From contig CM022666.1 in the NCBI GenBank assembly GCA_012295275.1, positions 2,953,616-2,978,615 of the forward strand: a stretch of DNA of 25,000 nucleotides, read 5' to 3'. The stretch comes from Chrysomallon squamiferum. Taxonomy: Eukaryota > Mollusca > Gastropoda > Neomphalida > Peltospiridae. Shown here one piece after another: positions 1 to 9,497 of this stretch (the stretch's first letter is position 1; each line of letters starts with the position of its first letter). Both the position numbers and the translations under genes were made by a program. The notes beneath the pieces were generated by a model. That model did no database searches. It was not told where the DNA came from and worked only from the letters and a program-made list of their open reading frames with translations.

Positions 1-36
1 TTTGCTTAATTTTGAAAAACATACATATGTTAGTGT

Positions 37-119
37 TTCTCTCTCTCTCTCTCTCTCTCTTCTCTATTCACACACACATACACATGCACATGCACATGCA
101 CATGTATACACACATACAT
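37..119. repeat. (CT)n then CA / (CACATG)4 compound microsatellite
   Basis: An almost pure CT tract (about 37-65) passes into CA dinucleotides and then four perfect CACATG hexamers (81-104), ending in CATA-type steps. The reading frames across it give only Ser/Leu and His/Thr/Met runs, so they are not genes. Confidence 0.95.
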
Positions 120-430
120 TTCTTTTTATTATTTCATTTTCCAAAAATATCTTGTATAGCAATTTACAATCATTTAAAGTTTAAAATTATTACTGGTGCA
201 TTAAAATCAATGGTACTGACAGACTTGCAAAAACAAAGATAGTGCAAAAAGATTCCTTGCTGTCAGTTGCTAAAAAGAGCATTTACTGTGGTTACTGGAA
301 GTTTCTACTCTAATATCCAAAACATTTATAACACTTATTTATTGCCTGGAAGTATAGTAACTAATATATGTCACTTAGTATAATATAAAATACCTAACAT
401 ACCAGAATCCTTTTATTTATCACATATAAC
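120..430. other. Unique AT-rich stretch, no gene seen
   Basis: Ordinary AT-rich non-repetitive sequence. No frame stays open beyond about 76 codons, and no splice-flanked exon, tRNA or recognisable promoter is visible. Confidence 0.6.
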
Positions 431-567
431 CAACATCTGTTACCAAGTGACTGTGTACGTGTGTCTGTGCTTGCATGTGTGTGCATGTCATTGCGTGCGT
501 ATTAAGTATGTGTGTAAATGTGTATGTGAGAGGAGTGTGGTTATGTGGATATAATTCTTTGTATGTT

Positions 568-621
<54 letters not shown>

Positions 622-735
622 AGAGAAAGAGAGAGAGAGAGAGAGGAAGATAGATAGAAAATGTGTGTGTGTGTATATGTATGTTTGAGTGTAAATATAA
701 ACATACATATGTATATATGTATGTATGTACGTATG
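431..735. repeat. TG-rich tract enclosing (GA)n, then ATGT repeats
   Basis: Imperfect TG/CATG steps (about 450-535) lead to a nearly pure GA tract (571-650) with a few GGGA and AAA interruptions, a short GATA step, and then TG, ATGT and TATG repeats (661-735). The roughly 80-base GA block is a polypurine run able to adopt unusual helical forms. The 119- and 97-residue frames on the minus strand here are translations of this repeat. Confidence 0.93.
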
Positions 736-1095
736 TCTCTCTGTGCATCTGCACACTGTTTATTAACATCCTGATGCACACATAAATCTACGGTACATGT
801 CTAATAGTATATGTAAATTCACACAAAAATAACAAGCCCTGCAATGTTCCTGTTATTCCCCTATCACACAGTGCAAGATCGGAATACTCTGACAGCTGTC
901 TCTGATAAATTATTCAACAGTTGTAGAAGAATGTCTCAAACAGACAAATAAAAAAAAAATCTAATAATTTCCTATCCATCATACTTAGACTGGGCTCTCG
1001 GTTCCTAAGGAGCAGTTGTAAATGAGGAAGAAAATATTCCGATAGAAAATAAAGTCACTGAGAACACAACGGTCGATGTTGGTAAGACGATGGAT
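736..1095. other. Unique stretch, no gene seen
   Basis: Mixed-composition unique sequence with an A9 run near 950. It holds a perfect GACAGCTGTC palindrome listed separately. The minus-strand frame that crosses it continues into the A-rich repeat beyond and has no recognisable domain. Confidence 0.55.
891..900. promoter_or_regulatory. GACAGCTGTC palindrome, TALE-homeodomain-like
   Basis: GACAGCTGTC is a perfect 10-base palindrome preceded by T, so it nearly matches TGACAGCTGTCA, the dimer motif known for TGIF/MEIS-class TALE homeodomain proteins. It also contains the CAGCTG E-box. One such site can occur by chance, so the regulatory reading is weak. Confidence 0.15.
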
Positions 1096-1097
1096 AT

Positions 1098-1135
1098 GAA
1101 AAAAATGGAAAAAAAAAAGAAAAAAAAATGAATTG

Positions 1136-1165
<30 letters not shown>
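1098..1165. repeat. A-rich tract with (AAAAG)n
   Basis: Runs of A with isolated G and T pass into four to five AAAAG units (about 1138-1162). Low-complexity purine tract. Confidence 0.9.
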
Positions 1166-1166
<1 letters not shown>

Positions 1167-1183
1167 TGATTGTATTATTTGTG

Positions 1184-1275
1184 AGCATGTGTGTGGGGTT
1201 TTTTTTGTGTCTTTGAGAACAAGTATATATGTCTGAGTACATACATTTGTGTTTGAGCATTTATGTGTGTTTGTA
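1184..1275. repeat. Degenerate TG-rich repeat
   Basis: Alternating TG/TTTG steps with a short T run (about 1199-1206). Decayed microsatellite. Confidence 0.7.
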
Positions 1276-1290
1276 TGACATAAGAAATAT

Positions 1291-1374
1291 GGAGTAAGAA
1301 ATAATACTTTGTAATTTAGAATTCTAAAGAATTGAGTTAGAAAGAGAAGAACAAAGAGAGAAATGATATAGAAT
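1291..1374 (+). repeat. Dispersed repeat, copy 1
   Basis: This stretch aligns by eye in the same orientation with 4426-4520. Both share GGAGT(A/T)AGAAATAA, then AATACTTT, TAATTTAGAATTCT and AAGAATT, followed by a purine-rich tail with GAGAAA and a terminal AGAATA. Two direct copies about 3.1 kb apart suggest a dispersed element or a segmental copy. No terminal repeats or coding capacity are visible. The family is not recognised. Confidence 0.6.
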
Positions 1375-1545
1375 ATATATATATAAAGTATCTAATATGT
1401 GTGGATGTGTGTGTGTACGTATTTGTGTCCGTTATGTTTGTGCATGTAGGTCTGTACATATATGTATCTGACTACATGTATGTGTTTGTATTTGTGCATG
1501 CACGCACCTGCGCGTGTGTGTGCATGTGTGTGTGTCTACAAAATT
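1369..1545. repeat. (TA)n and TG-rich microsatellite
   Basis: A short TA run (about 1371-1384) is followed by interrupted TG, TGTA and GTGCATG steps to about 1540. Partly decayed. Confidence 0.85.
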
Positions 1546-1947
1546 TTTAAAAAATCAATTACAGATGACCTGCTGCATATCAACTATTTAAAATCAGTAT
1601 ATAACATGTTTTTTATTTAAATATTTCTTCGGTAATAACGTTATAACACATACTGCAGTGTGATACTGGCTTTATGACATCTGAATATATGCATTGCAAC
1701 AATAAATCACTCAGGATTGTTTGTAACATTTCCGAAGAAATAACAACACAAGAATTGCGATGTATGAAATTGCTGTAACGTCATAAAAACGGAGAAAACA
1801 CTATAATAAATATCTATTTGCATTGGTTGGAGTGGTCTGGATCTCGTCCACGGAACAGACTGTGACATCTGCAGCTACGTCAGTGTCAGTACTAGAGAGT
1901 GTGTGTTTCACATGAATCAGTAAATTTGTTTTATTAAAACATTTTTA
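1546..1947. promoter_or_regulatory. Unique island with CRE-like and CCAAT motifs
   Basis: Non-repetitive sequence with more CpG than its surroundings. ACGTCA, the CRE half-site bound by CREB/ATF-type bZIP proteins, occurs twice in the same orientation (1778-1783 and 1877-1882). An ATTGG (CCAAT on the minus strand, NF-Y type) lies between them at 1822-1826. These elements often co-occur in animal promoters and enhancers. No start site, exon or open frame can be tied to it, so this is a candidate regulatory island only. Confidence 0.22.
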
Positions 1948-2120
1948 TTTTTTTTTTTTTTTTTTCTAAAATTTAATCTTTTCTTTGTTTCCTTTCATCA
2001 TTCTTCTTCTTCTGTCGTTCCAGACTCTTTCTCTCTCTGCTTCTTATTTTCTCCTGTCTCTTTTTCTCTCTTTCATATGTCTATCTTTCTCTTTCTCTCA
2101 CTCGATCTCTCTTTCTCTCC
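1948..2120. repeat. T18 homopolymer and pyrimidine-rich tract
   Basis: T18 (1948-1965) is followed by about 150 bases composed almost wholly of T and C on the plus strand, with TTC, CTTT and TCTC steps. It resembles the longer tract near 19 kb. Confidence 0.85.
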
Positions 2121-2375
2121 AAGTGTCAACAAGGTAGGTTAAAAAAAATAGTTAGAAAATGAAAACAGGGTACTCTGGACTATTAAGCAGGTTAGTTTTA
2201 TTTTTCCTTCTTCAGTGTTTTTGTTTGTTTAATTAATTATTATGGCTTTTGTTTCTCTTCTCATTTCAGACAAACATTCAACTAATTACTGCTAACATTA
2301 ATTATTTAACTTCAGAATACTTAAGGGACAAACCAAAAGCAAGGTTATAAATAACTTCCAACTTTTCTCTTTGTG

Positions 2376-2376
<1 letters not shown>
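2121..2376. other. Unique AT-rich stretch, nothing recognised
   Basis: AT-rich sequence between two homopolymer regions, with no open frame, RNA gene or clear repeat. Confidence 0.5.

Positions 2377-2406
<30 letters not shown>
2377..2406. repeat. T30 homopolymer
   Basis: Thirty uninterrupted T on the plus strand. It could be the A tail of an old minus-strand retroposed copy, but no target-site duplication was seen. Confidence 0.95.
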
Positions 2407-2408
<2 letters not shown>

Positions 2409-3095
2409 ATTTATATATTCTTCATTTTAATTTGGGGTTGTTTTCTTTTCATTTCACTCTCAAAATTTTCTTTTTCGTTCTCTCGTTTTTTAATTTTCCA
2501 TTTTCTTTCCACATTTTCGTTTCTCTGTTTGGTTATAAACTACTCTAATATTTTAAAACTACCTGGATTAGCCATTCGTTCAAACTGACACTAAGTTAAT
2601 CTCATGGTATCTCTGAAAAGTAGCTAAAACCTGTCACTGAAAAATTTAAAAACAAGAGAATCACTTTTTGAAAATTCTGGAGCCTTACAACATTCTTAAG
2701 CTCTAAAACACATGTTAATAGGAATTCAAAATGGATTCCTGTTTTTTTTGCTGAAAATGAAAGACAGTGACTTTGGTTCTGGTGCTAATAAGAGAAAGAA
2801 AACAAAAAAATGATTTTTTTTATTTTTTTTAAATAAATTAAAAAGGAGAGGAAACACAAAAAAACAACCAGATCTGAAGTTACTGCAGGTAAGCAAAGGT
2901 GTTTTGTTTTCTGTTTTAACAAAATTACAAATATTCAGAGACAAGTAATAGTCACTTGTGACTGAATAATTTTACTCATAACAAAATGATCAGGTTTGTG
3001 TGAGGTGAGCATGCACACAGACAATAGTGTGTTACTGACTTGTTGAATGATGTGCTTACATTTAAATAAGTGTCAGATTATTATTGTATTAAACT
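2407..3095. other. Unique AT-rich stretch before the minisatellite
   Basis: No gene recognised. Short T and A runs lie around 2813-2840. From about 2950 onward, sequences such as CACAGACAATAG resemble the minisatellite monomer further on, so the last ~150 bases may be its most decayed edge. Confidence 0.45.
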
Positions 3096-3100
3096 TAGAG

Positions 3101-3645
3101 TGCCCATAGCAAATAGTCAAAATGTTATTGATTCAACTCATTGTGCTCACAGACAAATAATAGTCAAAATGTTTGACTCATATTACTGCTCACAGACAAA
3201 TAACAGTCAAAATGTTTGGGACTCAGTGCTGTGCTCATAGACAAATAATAGTCAAAATGTTTGGGACTCAACTCTTTGTGCTCACAGACAATTAGTCAAA
3301 ATGTTAAAGATTCAACTTTGTTCTCACAGACAAATAATAGTCAAAATATTAATGACTCAACTGTTTGTGCTCAGACGAATAATAGTCAAAATGTTAATGA
3401 TTCAACTCTATGTGCTCACAGACAAATAATAGTCAAAGTCTTAGTGACTCAACTCTTTATGCTCACAGAGAAATAACAGTCAAAATATTAGTGATTCAAT
3501 TGTTTATACTCACAGACAAATAAAAGTAGGTAAGTGACTTAACCATACTTCCCTAAAGGCAGGTTACAGTGTGCTAATGAGTCAATCACGTTTTGCTCAC
3601 AGGCAAACAGAAGTAAATGCTTTTAATGACTCATTCTGTGTGCAA
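3101..3645 (+). repeat. 43-47 bp minisatellite with AP-1 heptamers
   Basis: About eleven tandem units. The anchor GTCAAAATGTT (or a close variant) starts at 3116, 3163, 3206, 3251, 3295, 3340, 3385, 3432 and 3479, giving spacings of 43 to 47; a further decayed unit starts at 3526 and a last one near 3601. The monomer reads roughly CTCACAGACAAATAATAG, then GTCAAAATGTTAATGA, then CTCAACTCTTTGTG. Five units carry a perfect TGA(C/G)TCA: 3174-3180, 3353-3359, 3445-3451, 3578-3584 and 3627-3633. Others carry one-base variants such as TGATTCA. That heptamer is the known binding site of AP-1 (Jun/Fos) bZIP dimers. Function is not shown; the array could be neutral. Confidence 0.88.
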
Positions 3646-4275
3646 TTGGCTTCTTCACTGTCATCACAGCAAAATAAAAGTGTCTGAGATTGTTTTTCTT
3701 CTTTTTGAAAAACAACATAACAAACAGTTTTTATATTTGCAATATCAGATAGTTTACAGTTTTCTTTTATGGCTTTTTTACTTTATTTTTGTTATTTTAT
3801 TATTATTTTTTTTTTTTTTTCAAGATATTATTAATAATTATTATCATCATCATCATGATCGTATGTTTTTTTTATTTTGATTACAATGATAACCCCCACA
3901 AAAAACCCCACAAAGTATGCAGAAATAACTAAATTTGTCAATAACTTTATCAAAAACGATTTCAGTTCACCAAAAAATTCATCTGACATCTAGTAGCAAC
4001 AAAGTGACATTTTAAGAGCTCCTTTTGTGGGATCTTGATAACTGTGAGTTGCAGCTTCACCCCCTAGTCAAAGCAGTGACTGGCAGACTGAATGAACCAT
4101 CAACAGAGCAGTTAAATAAATATTTCACGTTGGGCATCAAGTGTGATTCCAATGTATTCTGTTTTAGAATCATCCATCACTCCACCGTGGAAAGTGATAT
4201 TTTCTTTAAAACAAATTTTGAAATTTGTACTTGTTTTTTTATTATTATTATTATATTTTAAATATAAAAGAATTA
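3646..4275. other. Mostly unique stretch with T-rich and CAT steps
   Basis: Contains T runs (about 3805-3821), a short TAT/CAT run (3828-3856) and a patch of higher complexity at about 4020-4210. That patch has a 78-codon frame on the plus strand starting at 4025, but it ends in a low-complexity ATT tail, matches no family I recognise and has no clear splice sites. An unknown exon or old transposon fragment is possible; I do not call a gene. Confidence 0.4.
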
Positions 4276-4278
4276 AAA

Positions 4279-4321
<43 letters not shown>

Positions 4322-4375
4322 AAAAATAATTAACTGTTATCTTCTTTAAATCTGATCATATTTTAAACTACTTTT

Positions 4376-4403
<28 letters not shown>
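4276..4403. repeat. (AAAT)n and T26 homopolymer
   Basis: About ten perfect AAAT units (4276-4317), a short AT-rich link, and 26 consecutive T (4378-4403). Confidence 0.93.
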
Positions 4404-4410
<7 letters not shown>

Positions 4411-4425
4411 AAAATCATGTTCACT

Positions 4426-4520
4426 GGAGTTAGAAATAAATAATACTTTTTAATTTAGAATTCTGAAGAATTAGTAAAGAAGAGAAAAATAATTACGAGA
4501 AAGAGGAAAATAACAGAATA
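4426..4520 (+). repeat. Dispersed repeat, copy 2
   Basis: Direct-orientation partner of 1291-1374, about 10 bases longer through small insertions (for example AAATAAATAATAC against AAATAATAC). It follows directly after the T26 region. The shared TTTAGAATTCT core and purine-rich tail make chance similarity unlikely, although both copies are AT-rich. Confidence 0.6.
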
Positions 4521-4685
4521 TTATGCTAAAATACATTAATCAAAGAGAAGAAGAAATATATCTTACAGTAACATTTATTATTAGGAAACGTTGATCGCCT
4601 GTGTTATTTTAGCATTCAATACTATTTTACATTTTTCAGGCTTATTCCAATAAAAGAAAGGATATAAGCCTTTCCACTTAAGTTA

Positions 4686-4752
4686 GGATACTTAGTATCA
4701 AGATTTGATCTGAGCACCTATCATGCCCAAGGAGAATAACTTAACCAGTGCA
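4686..4752 (-). pseudogene. Possible tRNA-derived (SINE-like) remnant
   Basis: On the minus strand, a GGTTAAGTTATTCTCC segment resembles a tRNA A-box/D-arm. About 35 bases later GCTCAGATCAAATCTTGA resembles a decayed B-box/T-arm, and the total length is near 65-70 bases. The arms do not pair well enough for a functional tRNA. tRNA-derived SINEs are common in molluscs, which makes this reading plausible, but no known SINE family was recognised. Confidence 0.25.
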
Positions 4753-4794
4753 CAGATGAATCTGATGTTTCGTTCATGTGGGAGTTTTTCAAAT

Positions 4795-5370
4795 ACAGGG
4801 GAGTTTGTTGATGGTAATAATACAACTACAGGTGTAGAAAGGTAAGCCATGATTGCAAAGCAAATAACTTAATAAGAATGTTATACCTGTACAAAACCGA
4901 AATAAGGAGTGCAGCAATAAAAATAATAACACAAATACAGGTACAACAATAATAACAATTACATGTGTTCTAGTGTAAACTGTTTTACAAGGTTATATAA
5001 TTAAAAACAAATAACATTACTGTAAAATAAAAATAAATATAATAACTACTACAGATGTTTTAAAAGTGTTATATAATGAAAAAAAATAACATTATGTAAA
5101 ATATTGATGATGATGTTGATGATGACGATAATAATAATAACAACAACACAAATACAGGTATAATAATAATGATATTGACAGTGAGAATAATGATGATGAT
5201 CATCATCATACTTGTAATAATAATATGATGCTCTTTACAGCTGGATGTTTTTGTTCTGAAACAACAAAACATATACAAATAGTAATCTTTCATTTCTGAG
5301 TCAGTATATCATACAAAAAATAATAATAATAATAATAAATACACCTCTACAGATCTAACTTACAGGTTTT
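4795..5370. repeat. Decayed ~105 bp tandem array
   Basis: The anchor (A/T)ACAG followed by GT or AT recurs at 4828, 4937, 5051, 5154, 5237 and 5349, with spacings of 109, 114, 103, 83 and 112. Two units also share TTATATAAT, AAATAACATTA and TGTAAAAT (4994-5030 and 5070-5103), and two share ACACAAATACAGGTA (4930-4944, 5147-5160). AAT, GAT and CAA microsatellites have grown inside the units. This reads as an old minisatellite that has lost most identity. Confidence 0.5.
5190..5209. repeat. 20 bp perfect palindrome of GAT/ATC triplets
   Basis: A (TGA)n run meets a (TCA)n run head-on, giving a perfect 20-base inverted repeat with no spacer. It can form a cruciform or a short hairpin. Confidence 0.9.
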
Positions 5371-5385
5371 AAGCAACAACACAGA

Positions 5386-5416
<31 letters not shown>

Positions 5417-5486
5417 TGATATTGATAATAATGATAAAAACAATAATAAAAAAAACAACAACAACAACAGCAACAACAACAACAAC
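5386..5486. repeat. (AAT)10 then (CAA)n
   Basis: Pure AAT triplets (5386-5415), an interrupted ATG/AAT segment, then CAA triplets (about 5455-5486) with one CAG. Confidence 0.93.
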
Positions 5487-5762
5487 CGATAAACCAATTG
5501 TTCTTAACTCGTTACAACAAAACCAAAAACTAACACTGAACAGAGCTGTACTGCTGTAAGCTACTGGTTCAAGGCAACAAGGCAATAAACTCTGGCCAAA
5601 TCAACACAACTACACCAAATCACTCTGCAATACCACTTGATATGCCTGACACAAGAATATGCCTCCAAGACAGCAGACAAAACAAATTCTTGGTTTATTT
5701 TCCGCCAACAGAAGCAAGGAATTCTGTATGATACACACACCAAGACATACAATTGTTTAGAC
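5487..5762. other. Unique stretch, no gene recognised
   Basis: A relatively complex patch, richer in C and G than its neighbours. Frames are open on both strands for 65-78 codons but show no domain, no compositional bias typical of coding sequence and no splice-flanked boundaries. Confidence 0.45.
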
Positions 5763-6189
5763 ATACCTCAGACTGGCATACGTTACATATCTTACCAATT
5801 GGATATTTGCAAATATCTTGCATTATCTCAGGTTATGCTATTATCTAGACTTTTCAGAGATATCTCGGTTTAATATTTATTATAATTATTCTGCCACAGA
5901 TATACAATACATATCTTATCTACTGGCCTTGTGGAAATATCTTGGAATAGCTTAAGTTACACAAGGTAATAAACTGATTTTTGAGAAGTTTTTCATTTTA
6001 GCATAAGTCATGTATCTTATTAACAAGACTTTGTAGACAGAGTGTTGAATGGTTTAAGTTAATTAATGTGTGAGTTGATGAGTGTGTGTGAGTGTGAGTA
6101 TGTTTGTGTATGAATGAATGTTTATATGTATGTATGTGTGTCTCTGAAGAGAGAATGTTATGTTTTTGTCTGTGTGAATTTGTGTATAA

Positions 6190-6220
<31 letters not shown>

Positions 6221-7520
6221 ATTAACTTAAGTAACTTAATCAGATAGGTGTTATGTCTTATCAGCTGGCAGTTTAGAAATAATTAATTTTCACATTAAAC
6301 GCATCTTTCTAGCTGCTTTTGCAGAAATAAGGTCGAACAACCAGCTGGTCTGTAACATCTGAATTTATCAACTGGCTTCTCAGAAACAATTCAGAATATC
6401 ATGTATTTCTCTGAATCTGACAAATTGACTATTTACAAATATTTAATTTCAGTTGCAAAATACACTACTACTCTTAAAACTGGTCTTCTGAAATGGAACT
6501 GCAAACATTTTGAATCTAACCAACTGGCAATTTAGAAATGTGGTGCACTGGCTGACTTTTAAAAACATCATCTTTTTTATTTTAATCTAATGAACTGGCT
6601 CCTCAGAAATAATTCAGTATGGCATATAATTTTTTATCTAACCACCAGAATATTTAGAATTCTCTCATTCTGGCATGAAGCATATACCTATTACTGACTG
6701 TTTAGAAGCACTTTGAAATGAAACAGAATTCAAAAACAATTCAAAAATGGTCTGCACTTTCTATGTAACTTGAAAGACTCTACTTTGGCATCAAACATAC
6801 ACTTATTGTTTAGGAATGCTTTGAAACAAAAGCAGTTCAAAATGGACTGTACTTTATGTGTAAGTTGCAATATTTTGCTTTGGCATTTTTTTCTTACACA
6901 GACTTTTTAGAAATATTCTGAAACGAAACAGTCTTTAAAAACAACTCAAAATAGACCATACTTCATATCTAACCACAAGAATATTTAGAATGTTCTTGTA
7001 TTTGGCATCAAAAATATATCTGAAACTGTTTAGAAATACTTTGAAATTAGATACTCTTTAAAAACAGCTCAAAATGGAGTAGACATTCTAATATTTAGAA
7101 ATATTTCACTTTGGCATCAAACACTGTTCAGAAATACTTTGAAAAAAAATGGTTATTCAAAAAAACAACTCAAAATGGACTATTTCTTTCTAACCATCCA
7201 AATATCTAGAAGACTCTCACTTTAGAATCAATCTTACATTTTGAAATGAACTGTCTTTCAAAACACCTCAAAATGGACTATACTTCCTAACTAACTTACA
7301 AAAAATTTGCTCATGCTGGCACCAAGCATACAAAACTTACACTCTGAAATGAACTGACTATTGAAAAACAACTCTAAAACAAGCCTATACTCTATCTAAC
7401 CTGAAGGATATTTAGAATTCTCTTACTTTGGCATCATACAATCTATCTTACACTCAGTGACTGCCTGGAAATACCTACGAATAGTTTCTGCTATGTATCT
7501 CACCAATTGTCATACTTGTT
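5763..7520. repeat. Strongly decayed tandem array of ~50 bp monomers
   Basis: Variants of (T)ATCTAACCAACTGG followed by ATTTAGAAATATCTT and then CTTTGGCATCAAACAT recur throughout. TTTAGAA-like anchors lie near 6270, 6531, 6651, 6700, 6907, 6981, 7029, 7093 and 7410. A longer ~95-125 bp unit, marked by ACTCAAAATGGAC, is seen between about 6740 and 7375 (6740, 6836, 6945, 7069, 7169, 7267, 7369). The 5' part carries CATATCTTACCAATTGG-type units. The alignment was done by eye and boundaries are approximate. No coding frame survives. Confidence 0.55.
6062..6220. repeat. TG-rich microsatellite inside the decayed array
   Basis: Degenerate TGAG/TGTA steps followed by a pure (GT)14 run at 6192-6220. 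It interrupts the decayed tandem array. Confidence 0.92.
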
Positions 7521-7950
<430 letters not shown>

Positions 7951-8550
7951 CATTTATGTTCTGAATACAATTTATATGCCAGAATAATCCACTTAATCTC
8001 TGCTATGAAGGAATGTACAGTTTAGTTTCACTGAATGAAAAAAAAAATATCACCACCATTTCACTTGAAGCAAATCTGTGTATTAATCAACTATCATACA
8101 AATATACGTCCACAGGTATATTCATTCCATCATTACTGGACAATATTATTACATATCTTTAAATCCTTTTTATCAGTCAATTCAGATACCACAGAACAGC
8201 CAATAATATTAACGCTTATACCATTTAGATAATATCTTGATATTTTTATCAGCTATCATTTTAGCATGGAACCTCTTAGGCCAAGAAGCGACAGAACTGA
8301 AGTTAATCCCCTGAAGGTTTATCAAATGATCCGACAGAACTGATGTGAAACCTTACCAATCCCCGATAGTGTTTCACTGTAATCCAGAATACATCAGTTT
8401 TTTTTTTTTTTATGTTAGGAAATAGTTTATTTGTGACCATATGTTCTACCGGCGAGACTTTCCTGGTAACACGAGCTGTTTTCAAGCAATTATAAAGTAA
8501 TAAATAAATATGCACTTAAGTAAATAAGTCAAATAAATAAAGAGAAATTA
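7951..8550. other. Unique island, no gene recognised
   Basis: One of the longest non-repetitive stretches. It contains a 12-base direct repeat, CGACAGAACTGA, at 8289-8300 and 8332-8343, and an inverted pair AAGGTTT/AAACCTT around 8314-8354. A T12 run lies near 8399-8411, followed by a small CpG-bearing patch (about 8448-8480). Frames of up to 70 codons show no recognisable protein. Confidence 0.45.
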
Positions 8551-8726
8551 CTACTACTGTTACTGCTGTTACTACTTCTACAACTACAACCACTATCATT
8601 ACTACTGCTGCTACCACCACTACTACTACTACTACATCTTGCTAATACTATTACCATTACCATATCACTCCTACAACAACTACAACTACCACAACTACAG
8701 TTACTGCTGCTGCTGTTACTACGTGT

Positions 8727-8759
<33 letters not shown>

Positions 8760-9024
8760 TCATTACTACTGCTGCTATTACCACTACTACTAAGACTATT
8801 ACTATTACCATTACCGTATCACTCCTACAACAATTATAACTACCACAACTACTGTTATTGCTGCTGCTATTACTACTTCTACTACCACTACTACTACTAT
8901 CATTACAACTGCAACTACTACCACTACTACTAAGACTATTACTATTACCATTACTGTTACTATGTCTCCTACAACAACTATGACTACCACAACTACTGTT
9001 ACTGCTGCTTCTATTATTATTTCT
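8551..9024. repeat. ACT/ACC/ATT/GCT triplet array with ~150 bp higher-order unit
   Basis: The whole region is built of triplets on an ACT theme. It also repeats at long range: CTACAACAA followed by ACTACCACAACTAC and GTTACTGCTGCT occurs at about 8671, 8825 and 8969, with spacings of 154 and 144. A long triplet mosaic was therefore copied as a block, not only by single-triplet slippage. The 105-residue Ser/Asn/Cys frame on the minus strand is a by-product. Confidence 0.85.
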
Positions 9025-9090
9025 TTCAGTAAACAAATAAACAGAGAAATAAATAAATATAAATAAATAAATAAATAAATAGATAATATA
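9025..9090. repeat. AAAC/AAAT tetranucleotide tract
   Basis: AAACAAAT steps pass into about nine AAAT units with one TATA interruption. Confidence 0.88.
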
Positions 9091-9430
9091 AAAATATAAA
9101 TGAAAGTATTACTTGAATTACTTCAAAAATTGCTATCAGTATTTCTGTTGTTACTGCACCTGCTATTTTTCAATCATTATTATATATTTCATTGTTTTTT
9201 TTTCATTTCACCACAGAATATACTGTATAATGTGTACAAAAATACATGTTAACGTAACAAAATATAAAAGCAAATTAATGTTTTAAAAGACAGCAGTCTC
9301 CTGATTATCCATAACATGAATCTGTAAATCACTTCTAATTATTTTTACTGGAAAAAATAGTTTAGAGAAGCAATCAATAAAATTCAATAAACAAAATAAA
9401 ATGTAACATGATAATGGCAGCAATAATAAG
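9091..9430. other. AT-rich stretch, nothing recognised
   Basis: AT-rich unique sequence with a T8 run. No gene, RNA or clear repeat. Confidence 0.5.
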
Positions 9431-9431
9431 A

Positions 9432-9460
9432 GGAATAATAATAATAATAATAATAATAAC

Positions 9461-9497
<37 letters not shown>
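9432..9497. repeat. (AAT)n microsatellite
   Basis: About 22 AAT triplets with one AAC interruption. Confidence 0.95.

Noticed and set aside
4025-4261. 78-residue frame in a complex patch, possibly an exon or transposon fragment
   Set aside because: No splice acceptor at its start, no recognisable domain, and a low-complexity end.
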